64,000 nucleotides of DNA from Xiphophorus maculatus (lineage: Eukaryota > Chordata > Actinopteri > Cyprinodontiformes > Poeciliidae): assembly GCF_002775205.1 (NCBI RefSeq), contig NC_036443.1, forward strand, positions 14,643,373-14,707,372. The letters are read 5' to 3'. Within the stretch, counting starts at the first letter, position 1. Each line of letters starts with the position of its first letter. Below are positions 11,373-39,268 of this stretch, in pieces. The notes beneath the pieces were generated by a model. That model saw only the letters and a program-made list of their open reading frames with translations. It was not told the origin of the DNA and ran no database searches. The translations under genes and the position numbers were made by a program.

Positions 11373-14300
11373 GCTTAGCTCCAGATTTATTTTATATCCC
11401 CTATAAGTGCGTTTGGTTCTGCGTGAAACTTGACTTTAACAGAAGCATTGCTCATTGCTTTTTCCTCATGCTTTCCTTTCCTCGAAATAATATACAGGCT
11501 ACAGACAGGCAAAAAATCGAATGTGGTGCGCAGGCCCATTCTCAGGGGAGACCAAGGATGGTGTTAGCTGATTTCAACATGGATAGTAGAAAATCTGTCC
11601 AAAATCTCCCACAAATGGTTCGCTTTCCTTTCAATGACTCCTCATGCAGACCAGTGGGCGGATGTGACCTAAAGTGGTCGTTGGGTTTTCAACTACCCCT
11701 ATCATTTTGAAAAACCTTTGCTTTATATCAGCATTGTTGTGAACATACATACTTACACACAGCTTCCTCCATATTTATTGGCTGAGTAAAAAGCCTTAAA
11801 ATGCCTTATTGAGTGAGATTGTGATGCCAAGCAATCATGTGACAATTTGGTGTTTTCTTTAGAGTTTTTTTCTTAAAGGAAGAAGAACTTCTAATTTTTC
11901 AAAACAGCAACCAAAACCAATCAATAAATCAATTAGATTGAAATCTCCATAGGCGTCTTTGACATTTTACTTACTAGTCTTATTGCAAAGAAGTGTATTA
12001 GTGGTAAGGGTATTCGTGGGAGCTACAGGTGCCGCTGATTCTCAGACAGGCCGCCTAACCAAGTTATCTTGCTGGGTCTTTTCACAGCCATCTGTTTGGT
12101 ATTAACGTGAAAGTAGATGTTAGAAACCGGAGTATCAGGTCGCCTTTGACTACACAGAACATCACGATATAGCGCTAATCAGCAGGCTTGGGCTTCTGAC
12201 TGAGTTAAAAAGACAATTGGTTAGCAGTAAAGGCGTGTGACGATGTGGAACAAATTCAATCTTACGTGCAAAGGAACAACCACAAAGCTTGTTGTGGAAA
12301 AAAAAACACGAGTGGATGTTCGGCTCACACACCTGGACCCTAAAAGCCAACTCATCTCACCTTTAAATAGCTCTCAAGTGAGTTTCCTTTTTATAGATAG
12401 AACAAATAAGTGCTTTTTTTTCTTACTTCAAATATCTGAAATTTGATTCTGTCTTATCTGAGGATGAAGTCTTTATGGATGTAACCCCCAATCTGGACCA
12501 GTCGTTTGTTTTCAGGCTGAAAAGTCGGCCAGAATTGATCGTCCTTTCTAAGGCTCCCAGTGGAATTTGCCTCCCTCTGTGCTGCGGTCACAGTGTCCTG
12601 TTTCAAGCATAGGTTATTGGATTATCTCTGACTTGTTGTGACAACAAATGGTCAGCTCTGGTGTATACAGTGTAAACTCGTCTCAGGACAGCGTGAGGAG
12701 AAAAAAAAAAGTCATTGCTTTATTTTTACAGAGGGTCAGCTTTCATTTGCTGATTTCAGCAGCGTGCGAATGATAAACGCAGCAGCTTAACCCCTTATGA
12801 TTCAATTATCATTCAGATTTTGAAAAAGGCACTGACACATCCATGAAAATATGCCGCGTATGTGTGCAAACAGATAACCCACCTCTATCTTTTGCTCCAC
12901 ATCTCTTTGCCGCCATCATTTTTGATGAACACAAATTACAAGCATGCATACAAACAGACACTGGTTTGACCACATACCAGCACTCTGCAGACATACTGGT
13001 ACCAAAGGAGAGATTTTTCAACTTCTTGCCTCCATATTAAAGCCTGTTACGACTCCTGATTCAGTATCAGCCTTTTGTATGGGCGCTGAGCCTGCACTTT
13101 TTTTTTCTTCCCCCATTATTGATGATATTATCTGTGGAGGAAACACTCGGGTGTTCTGGTCAGAGGTCAAATGACTTTCCCAGGCCAGAGTGTGTCTCTG
13201 AACATGAAGGAGATGTGTGTCTGCGCATGCTCCAACATTTTCTGAAGGAGGGGAAGTACGGACACTCGGGACTCAGTTCGTGATGTTCAGTCTGACGCTA
13301 CTGAGCAGAAAAAAAATAAAAGAAGACTCGCAGGCTCGGCTTGCCACAAGGGGGGTCCGAAAAACAGACAGTGGTTGCAGCAGCAGAGAGGAATGCCTTG
13401 AAGGTCAATGACCCCACAAATTCAACTGTACTATACTGCTCAGCTTAATCTGTTCCAGTCACAGATAATTGCATACAGATTGTGGATTCTCAAACTTCAC
13501 AGCACGTAAGTGGCAGCTACATAAGCCTCTGCCTAAAGCACCGCATTAGTAGACATACATGGATGTTGTTGTGTTTTTTTTTATTTAACCTCTCTAAATC
13601 ATTGATTGCTGGATCAAATTATCATTCTTGCCTAAATATTCTGCACCGGACAAAAATCAATTATCCCTCCGTTGTTTTATATTTCACCTCCAAGTAGTCA
13701 AAATATATTATGACATTTTTAAGGCTTTCCTAAAATACTTGAATGTTTTGAGATGTTAAAGTACCAATTTCTTTCAGGAATGTAGTTCCTAATCTTTGAG
13801 GATGAGCCACTGTTGTTTTGACAGATAGCAGCAAACTTAATGGTGACCCAAAGCTGAATTGGATTGTGTAACCCTTGATTACTTAAGTCCTGGCATAAAG
13901 ATATAATTTATTTTAATTTCTTCAGTTGTAGCTTAACAATTACCAATTAGCTTGGGAGAGATAAACTAGTATTTTGGTATCAACTAGGTGAAAACCAAAG
14001 TGCTTTTACCTGTATACTTTAAATGAAAGATGATTCATCTCTTCGGTCCTGTTTCAGAACTTCTTCAGACATAAAGAAGAGCTGACTTTTTGAAACTGTT
14101 CAAATGAAGCTGTTCATGGACTAGGCCTAAACTTTATGTGGAGGTAACATTTAGTAAACTCATACTGTTGTGGTATAAACACAACAATTTAAAAGAAGAA
14201 TGTGTAGTATGAGTTCATTGCTTTTCAGAAAATTACAATTAATTCTTCTGCAACTAAATTAAAACCTTGATTACAAAATCTATGACAAAGTTATGCATGA

Positions 14301-15175
14301 TTTGGATTTTAATGGACTTTATAAAATATTAAACACCTGCTAAATATCAGAGTAGCTAATTGCATGGATTATTATGATTTTTTTCCATTCTGGTTTCTGA
14401 AGAGTATCTCAAGCTGATTACAATACTTAGAAACTGAAGAAGTGCAAACATCAAAATAACACAAAAAAGACATTGAAACATGAAATAAATCAAAAGAATA
14501 AAAATGTAAGCATCACTTGAAACAAAAGAAAGATGCAAATTAAAACAAAATGAAAAAAAATGCGCAGACATGACCTGATTAATTAATCTTTGAACTTTAT
14601 TGGAAAGCAGAAGAAAACGATAATATTCTCAGCCCTAAGTCTATCTCTCCTTTTCCTTTTCTACACCTTGGTTCTTCAACCAATCACTCCACAATATGCA
14701 AGAATTGTTATCAGAAACATTACACGGAGAAAATCCAAAGAAGAAAAATGTAGGAAGACTTACAGAAAACCTGAGTAATATTTATAAAGATAGATTTGCA
14801 AGGTGGCAAAAAAACGTCTGACCCAATTATGACTAAATATTTGAACCGTTTGCACAGAAAAGAAACAGTCAATGTTGTTAACCATCAACGTAAGATTAAA
14901 GTTATTCTCAAAAACAGTTTAAGTCATTAAGTGTTTGTAGTTTGGTCTGTGATTCAGAACAGAGTGATATGATGTCCTCTTACATTTATGAGGATTTGCC
15001 CATCCTTTACAACCAGATCACATCTAATGGCTCCTCACCCTCCTATGACACAGAATGTTATCAGGTTCCCTCCGCGACCTCACCCACGTCAAGTTGAGTT
15101 TACTGCTCTAATAAAACCGACATGTACCTGACTTTCTTACTCCCTTTCACCTTCACCGTCTGGTTCTGTTTTTAG

Positions 15176-32652
<17,477 letters not shown>

Positions 32653-33004
32653 CGACAGAGGCAGCCTGACCACACGGTGACTCCCACTGCGCTGAAACGG
32701 CAAGGACTGCAGAGAGACTGAGCGTTCGGCTCAGCGATGGGTGCCGGGGACAAGATGTGGTTGTCGGAGAGATGAGTCCGTTTCTTGTCACATTCTCAGA
32801 TTGAAGGCTTGTCGCGAGCTGCCCGATAAATGATGAATCCCAGTGGCCTTAGGAAGGAAGCAGCGACGCTTGTGTTTATGAGCAATAGTAAAAGTATACC
32901 ATCTGGAGTCATTATTTATTTTTGTGAGAAACTAAGCAATCTTTCTTAGAAGAAAATTATGCAAGGACAACATGAAGGAGAAGAATAACCAAAGAACAAA
33001 TAAA
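32653..33004 (+). other. adcy6: adcy6 probable 3' UTR with polyadenylation signal
   Basis: Sequence downstream of the adcy6 stop with no further coding potential. The first AATAAA hexamer is at 32999-33004. A second lies at 34132-34137, so a longer 3' UTR is possible. The end is inferred from hexamer position only. Confidence 0.5.
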
Positions 33005-34979
33005 TGACGATTCCGTTCAACACTATAATAAACTATATAAGCTATATTGTTCCTCTTTTTCAGAGAGCGAAGGCCACGGTAACTTCTCTGAACTGTTTTT
33101 AACAAAGGAGAGCGCACACTCACAGATACGCAGAAGGAAAACGGCAACGACAGCAACCTTTGCTCTGACCTTTCTGTTTCTAATCAGGGCTTTCTTTGTT
33201 CCCTCCAACCTGCAATTAGTTTATGGTCCACTCAAACACGCGGCTGAGCGCCGGGCCCTTGTGTCCCCGGAAGAAGATGTAGGAAACAGAAGAACGGTTT
33301 GACCTGAAGAATGATTGTATACCAACTATAAACCATTTTTCTACAGTTGTGTCTGCGTCCTGCGTGTGCTGGTGTGAGCTCTGAAGCTCGCTCTGTTGAG
33401 GGGCAGACAGAAAACTTTTCACTGTGAGATTTCTAAGATACTGTACGACAATGCTTTCTTGCCAAACTGTTTTCTGCAAATCATGTTTTATGTTATTCAC
33501 TACAGTTGAGTGTCCATTCCTGATTGTTTGTGTCAAGATTGATCTTTTGAAGATTATCATGTCCCTCTGCGCCTTTACTGGGCTGTGATTTATTAACTGA
33601 TTTCATTCCAAATGAAATAAGCGTGGTTTAGTTGGAACTGTGTTAAAAGTAAGCTGACTTGCTGACAGCTTCAGGATTATTTTTATGCAGAAATTCTCCT
33701 TCTGCTCTATATTGCCTTGATATTATTCAGCACTAATGTTTGCATTCTTCATGGCCCAATATTCACAACCTTACACAGCAGTATTTGACACTAATTTCTA
33801 GTATAAGCACCCATGAAAGAAGTGTTGTTTGAAACATTAATCAAATGAATGTATGCAAAAATTAAAATTTGTATCTACTGCGAGGTGATTAAAAAAATAC
33901 ATTCTGGTTATTCAAATCCCCATACTAGAAGCCCAACAGTTTAGATGGAATATTTTCTATTTTAAAAAAGCTTTATACTCTGTTGATGTGCTTCTGTTTC
34001 TGTCTTGGCACCAAAACGCCGCAAAACAGTCACTCGTTGCTCGCTGTCCTTATGAAAACCCAAGTAAACACTGTCTCATCTTCAATTAGTGCAACTACAG
34101 ATAGAGTTGGATTTTCCTAGAATAAGAAATCAATAAATAGCTTTTTTCCATTGCCTTGCCTCATATGGTTTTGTTGTTGCACGTACGAAGAACAACAAAG
34201 AAGAAAAAGAGCAAATGTTTTACATAATGCATCTTTCCAAGTAATAATAAGCACTATTGGTAAAGATGTGTATGATGCCTTAAAATACATTCAAGTTGGA
34301 AAAATGAGACTAGCTAGCTATTTGGTTAACTATTTCTGCAACTATCAAATAAATGTAACATTATTTTTAACTTGATCAAAGTGTTGATGGTCTTTTAATT
34401 ACTACTCAGTGCTCATATAGCAACGTTCAAAGTTAGTATCCTGATTATTGGGGGCAAGTTAATCAATTTTATCAATATCATTTGTTAAAATTGTGTTAAG
34501 TCTATTTTAACTATTTCAGTCTGAATATAATTTACTAAGACAGTAGTGGGAGTAGCAGAAGTACTATTACATAATAAATTTAACAAGTGCCCCTCATTAA
34601 ATGATGCCTGTGTGCATACTGCTGTGTTTTTAAAAGTTGCTGTACGCTGTTTTAATTGGCTTAAGATATGCCTTTTTCTCAGTTCATTGGCTGTACTGAC
34701 CCCTTTAACAAACTACACTCCCAGACGGACCTCCTTCAGGCCAAAACTTTCAGATTACTTTGGCAGCCTTGCCAAATATTAGCAGACCGTTGGCTGCGAT
34801 GCTAGCAGTCCATCAAATATGAAAGTTGGAAACAAGTTAAACAGGAAAAGCAAGACCATTCTGAATACATGCAAACATCCAGCTGAATGTTATCCGTTGG
34901 TCGCTAAGCAGCTGGCTGGCAACTGAGATCTGTTTGCTTCTGCAAGTGCTGAAGAGAAAAATATCTTTAAAAACAATTC

Positions 34980-35660
34980 CTTGCACAGTCCATAAGTCTA
35001 AATTATAGCTGGATAAGAGGCCAGCTTCTTTTCATCAGTGAGGAAGATTATAAGAACATTAACAATCACTGAAACCTCATTATTGGAGAACTGAATCAAA
35101 CAAGGGGATCTTAGGTTCACCAAGTCTAGAACCAGCTTTAAAGCTGTCTACATTGCCAACCAGGTTATTCTGAGAAATGCCAGGTAAAAACCATTTTCCA
35201 TCCCACCGTCACATGTACACATGTAGTTTGCAAAAGGCAGCTGAGAGTTTGACTCGACATTGTGTTTTGGCAATATCACACTAAGATTGAACAAACCGGT
35301 AAGATGAATATATGGAAAAGCACATCATGCACGCTGTTAAGCATAGTAGAGGAACCGTGATTTCCTGTGTGACTTTTCTAAAACCACACAGGAAATTGTG
35401 AGACATTTAAAATGCAAAATCTACAAGAAACAGAAAATTGTTTGTCACTGGTTCTTTAACAGGATAGCTAACTAAAAATGTGTGGTTAAATCAACCTACA
35501 AATAGTTCAAAAGACACAAAAGTAATGATCTCATTTCAATGTCCAGGCCCAGGATACATGTGGTTAAGAGGAGATCCGAGGAAGCAACCCAATGATCCAG
35601 ACAAATATTATAAACAGGAAAAGATCCTTTTATGAAATCTTAAGTGCTGTCATGATGAAA
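34980..35660 (+). mobile_element. Tc1/mariner-like transposase relic
   Basis: Around 35150-35350 the order of blocks (CTGTCTACATTGCCAACCAG, ACATGTAGTTTGCAAAAGG, AAGCACATCATGCACGCTG, TTAAGCATAGTAGAGG) matches the mid-to-late part of fish Tc1-like transposase genes. The frame is destroyed and boundaries are approximate. A 12-bp inverted repeat (35360-35371 / 35385-35396) lies inside it. Confidence 0.5.
35360..35396. repeat. 12-bp inverted repeat
   Basis: ATTTCCTGTGTG at 35360-35371 is the exact reverse complement of CACACAGGAAAT at 35385-35396, with a 13-nt loop. It lies within the decayed Tc1-like segment. Confidence 0.75.
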
Positions 35661-36069
35661 AAAACAAAAAATGTTGAACAAAGTATTAACAGCACTGAAT
35701 ATTTGTTTTTCCCATCATTCTTTCAGCGAGTTTCTCCAACTGCTACAGAAGATTAATTTATTCTAAGGCTTAATATTATTGCCAAGGCTGCCAATAAACG
35801 TGAATGGCGTTATAACTCAGTTCGGCTCCGTGGTGTTCTCTCTGTTATCTCTCATCTCAATCAGCAACCTGCAATCAAGACTGCACCGAGTGACAGTAAC
35901 CCGAGAGAAACATCCATCTCCTTTTCTGAATAAGATGATCTACAGTTTCAAGAGGGTGATACAGGAGAGAGTATTTAATTGCTTGAGCATGAATAATGTA
36001 TTTACTTTGAACTTATTGCAGTGTTAACTTACAGCACTCTATGGTGAACATTAATTAAGTGACATAAAT

Positions 36070-36420
36070 TCCTCCTAATCCCTGATGAAAAACACTAATG
36101 TCACTCTGATAGATACACAACACAGGAACATGAGTTTCATTGTAATATATTCACCGCTGGTTAATATATTCTGACGCACTGTTGTGGGTGGGTTGAATTT
36201 TAAAATTTCAACCACAAATTCTAAAGGGGGAGAGTCATGTAAAACTGACTTTTTGAGCTTTATACAATGTGATATTGTTATTCTCTGTTCAGAAATATAC
36301 CTGGAGTGTTGCTTTGATTCTTCCATGCATGTTAAAGAAATCCTTGAATCGCCTTGCAATTTAAAAATTGAATTGCAAGGCGACAGGTTGCTCTCACAAA
36401 CTCCTCCATTAAAAATAGCT
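36070..36420 (+). repeat. second copy of the 8.6-kb dispersed repeat
   Basis: Shares CTGACTTTTTGAGC, CCTGGAGTGTTGCTTTGATTC, TCCTTGAATC and a following AACTCCTCC block, in the same order, with 8620-9010. This copy also has a perfect 13-bp inverted repeat (36349-36361 / 36371-36383, arm TCGCCTTGCAATT, 9-nt loop). The 8.6-kb copy has only part of it. Non-coding. Confidence 0.6.
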
Positions 36421-37299
36421 TTAAACCTTCAATGTTTTCTAAGTGGTTGCTGTGAGACGTCTTCTTTATTCCTCCAGGTTCCTCAAAGTTTAAATAGGTA
36501 CAACTTGTCAACAATGTCAGCTACAAGAACTGGACAGAAAAGCCACCAAAACCCAAAGAAACACATTGGAAGATCTGTAGAAAGCCTCCAGGCTGTTGAT
36601 ACGGTTCAACTTATTTCTAAATGTTGGTTTTAGCAGGCCATTAAAATGAAAAGAAATCTGCATTCTTGACTCCTACAATAAAGGCACTGACCACTTTGTC
36701 ACACTGTGGGAAATATTTCACTTCCTTTGTTTAGATTCACATGTCTCTTTGGTGATAAGGGTCTATGCAATCTGAAATATCTGAGTCCCTGTTTCTTAAA
36801 ATAGACAAAAACTAAGACCATAACTATGTTGTGTAACTTTTGATCTCCTGGAGAGACAATGCTACAGACAGACTAGGATTGCCTCTGCTGGATTCCTTGT
36901 GGACATTTCCACCCTTACACTTCTTCCTTACACTCAACTTTACCCTAATAGGCTTGGATGCACAATCTGTAATGGCTCTGTAATCAGAAGTGTCCATTTA
37001 TAATCATCTTTATTTAAAAAAAAATTTTGAGTCTGTTTTTTTGTTTATGTGGTTTTTATGTAGAACTCAAATTAACTGAGAAACTTAACTTCATTAATCT
37101 AAAGAATAATTTCAAATTAACAGGAATAAATTCTTGCTAAATATCAGTCTGGATTTACTGTCGTATATGAGTTTCAAATTAAGAAACCTGATACTTATTC
37201 TTATTATGATTCACTGACTATGTGACTTCTGCCATGTGATGCTCTGCGGTTCTGGACGCAATCCACCAGCAGGGGACTCACTTCAACTAATTATTATCT

Positions 37300-37476
37300 T
37301 GTAAAAATGGCACCTGCTCATGAGCTGAAAACAACAGACAGGAGACCGGTTGGCTGTCATCTACAAAGTCGGTGAGAAGAACCGTGGCTGCTGATCTGGC
37401 AGCTTAACGCACAAACCGAGGAGGAGTACCTCGTCAAGCAGAGAGCAGGTGTGGACAGCTTGCTCTTTTCATGACA
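37300..37476 (+). other. galnt6: possible non-coding 5' UTR exon of galnt6
   Basis: A locally less AT-rich block ends in CATGACA followed by a consensus donor GTAAGT at 37477-37482. It lies 1.3 kb upstream of the first galnt6 coding exon, whose acceptor (TTTCACAG, AG at 38761-38762) precedes the ATG and so needs an upstream donor. This one is the best I see. The left edge is arbitrary and no core promoter element was identified. Confidence 0.35.
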
Positions 37477-37598
37477 GTAAGTGGCGACATTTATTTGTTT
37501 TATAAACTTCATAGGTGTAATGGTCCCCGATTGCTATCGATAAGAAAACCCGGTTCTCTTTCTGACTCTTTATATGACGCTTTATATGTCAAATATGA

Positions 37599-37628
37599 CG
37601 CTTTACTGTCACATTTGACAGTAAAGCG
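37599..37628. repeat. perfect 13-bp inverted repeat (4-nt loop)
   Basis: CGCTTTACTGTCA at 37599-37611 and its exact reverse complement at 37616-37628. It is preceded by a partial direct repeat (TGACGCTTTATATGTC then TGACGCTTTACTGTC). It lies about 120 bp downstream of the candidate galnt6 5' UTR donor. Confidence 0.8.
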
Positions 37629-38463
37629 TGGCAAGTAGAAGCCGCTCTATGATCTGTCACCGAGCAGTCACTGAAAGCAGGACACTTTCCACCAACTCTT
37701 CCTCTTTCATTTTAGCTATGAAACCTTAAGAGCGAAAACGTCTGTCATTTTTTTCCTATCTATTAATATCTTATAGACCACAGGGTGCTGAATCTGTAGA
37801 GTATCTTTCAGTTCCTGGGGAAAACAAAACAAAACAGATTAGACTGTTGCCATATACTGTAAAGTCAGATACTGTATATCTCAACTCATAGAAGTAGTTT
37901 AATTTTGTCAATGAAGTGCAAGGGGTGCCTTTGCGCCTTAGACAGCTCAGACCAGACTTTAAACTGCCTTTTCTTGAACACTGAAGTGTCCCCCTGAATC
38001 AATTACAAAGCCTGGCTGGCCCGAGAATACATTAAATTAATTATGACCAAGTAAGAGTGAGTCTTCTCTTGGACAGTGATCACCAGAGGACATCCACATG
38101 TCCTACTTTGCAGTGATATATCCTGTTTCACTCAGCAGGAAACAGGCTGCTATTGTACAAAAGCTGGTTGAAGTTATGTCACGCTCCACGTAGCAGATCT
38201 TAGTTCCTGTTGCAAATGACAGCAAGTCATTAGGCGATGAGGTGGATTCGCCTGGTGCGATTAAAAACAACAAGTGCGTGTCACTTATTAACTGGTGTGG
38301 GAGCCTTAGGGTGAGCCTCACCTGCTGCCACGTGGGTCCTGGCAAACTATGGCCACAGAGAAGGTGAGTTCAGGTGTTTGCTGAGAGGTGTGGTATGTTT
38401 GTTCACTCTCACCACCTCCCTGCTCTCCGTGCTCGCCCTCTGGGACTGTTTCCTGAAGAGACC

Positions 38464-38581
38464 AGGAGGGAGGAGGAGGAGGAGGAGCAGGGTTGACTGG
38501 ATCACCAGCTGCTGTGACACTTGCTGAAACGCACAAACCGGTTTGAATGGGGTTTTTTTTTGTTTCTTTTTTTTTTTTTCC
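38464..38581. repeat. (AGG)n run and poly-T tract upstream of galnt6 coding exon 1
   Basis: 38464-38488 is a near-perfect AGG triplet run. 38552-38580 is a T-rich tract broken by single G and C bases. Together they create a long antisense ORF (38318-39040) that I do not regard as a gene. Confidence 0.7.
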
Positions 38582-38789
38582 CCTCTCCTGCTTTGACATC
38601 TTTGGTTTCATCCAGAAAAAGGTTAGTGAATATATACCAGGTAGAAAGCAGGTAATGGTAACAGGAGAGCATATCGTTGAAAGGCCTTGATGTAAGTGGT
38701 GGCCTTTAGCAGTTGCCAAGGAGGAAAACTCAAGAGAATTTCTGTGCTTTCCTGTTTCACAGGCTCCAAGGGATCGGCCGATCTGAAAC

Positions 38790-39268
38790 ATGCGTCTGAT
38801 ACGCCGGCGTCTCTCTCCTCTGAAGCTAGTCCTCCTCGGGGGAACTCTTTTTATGGTGATCCTGGTGGTTCTCCAGAGGGACGTTGGCTCCTCAAACTCC
38901 GGAGACCCCTGGCTACAAGACCTGGCCCACAAACGGGACGAGGTTATGGTCATGGTGCGGAATGCTGTGAACAACATAGGCTTCCAGATTGGAGCTCCGC
39001 AGCCCCCGCCGGTGCAGGTGCAGCCCACGGAGGACGTCAAATGCCCCTCTGGATTTTACTCTCAGGCTGAGCTCAAACCTCACCTGGAGAGACCGCCGCA
39101 GGACCCTCAAAGCCCTGGGGCTGATGGGAGAGCGTTTGTGAAGGACAACATGACACCTGAGGAGGAGAAGGAGAAGGAGGAGGGCATGACACGGCATTGC
39201 TTCAACCAGTTTGCCAGCGATCGGATCTCGCTCAGCCGCAATCTCGGGGATGACACAAGACCGCCGGA
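38790..39268 (+). CDS. galnt6: galnt6 coding exon 1: tail, membrane anchor, stem
   Basis: Encodes [12 protein letters not shown], a hydrophobic anchor ([16 protein letters not shown]), a proline-rich stem ([10 protein letters not shown]) and the start of the luminal enzyme ([37 protein letters not shown]). The exon starts at 38763 with 27 nt of 5' UTR before the ATG. It ends ...CCGCCGGA and the split Glu codon is completed in the next exon, giving the family motif TRPPEC. Confidence 0.95.

Larger units (their letters stand above)
1..15175 (+). other. presumed first coding intron of adcy6 (15 kb non-coding)
   Basis: No exon with adenylate cyclase similarity was found here, although about 280 residues are missing from the adcy6 product. 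The preceding coding exon should therefore lie left of base 1. The stretch is AT-rich with scattered short, mutually unrelated ORFs. It holds a hAT-like relic (about 6980-7210), two Tc1-like relics (about 6195-6420 and 10085-10640), a SINE nested in an older repeat (8620-9370), hairpins at 1541-1587 and 6606-6653, and one coding-like antisense ORF (11178-11372). Calling all of it intron is inference: part could be upstream of an alternative start. Confidence 0.6.
32653..38762 (+). other. adcy6-galnt6 intergenic region
   Basis: About 6 kb between the adcy6 stop and the first recognised galnt6 coding exon. It holds the adcy6 3' UTR, a Tc1-like relic (34980-35660), a second copy of the dispersed repeat found at 8.6 kb (36070-36420), a hairpin at 37599-37628, a possible galnt6 5' UTR exon ending 37476, and a poly-T tract and (AGG)n run close to the gene. 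No protein-coding gene of its own was found. Confidence 0.6.

Noticed and set aside
11264..11710. 148-codon + strand ORF
   Set aside because: Composition looks random and it overlaps the more coding-like minus-strand frame at 11178-11372; no similarity recognised.
36184..36633. 149-codon ORF between adcy6 and galnt6
   Set aside because: It runs straight through the dispersed repeat copy and its palindrome; not a gene.
38318..39040. 240-codon antisense ORF over galnt6 exon 1
   Set aside because: It is the complement of a GC-rich real exon joined to a low-complexity AGG/poly-T stretch. It shows no domain, and the sense strand has a certain exon.
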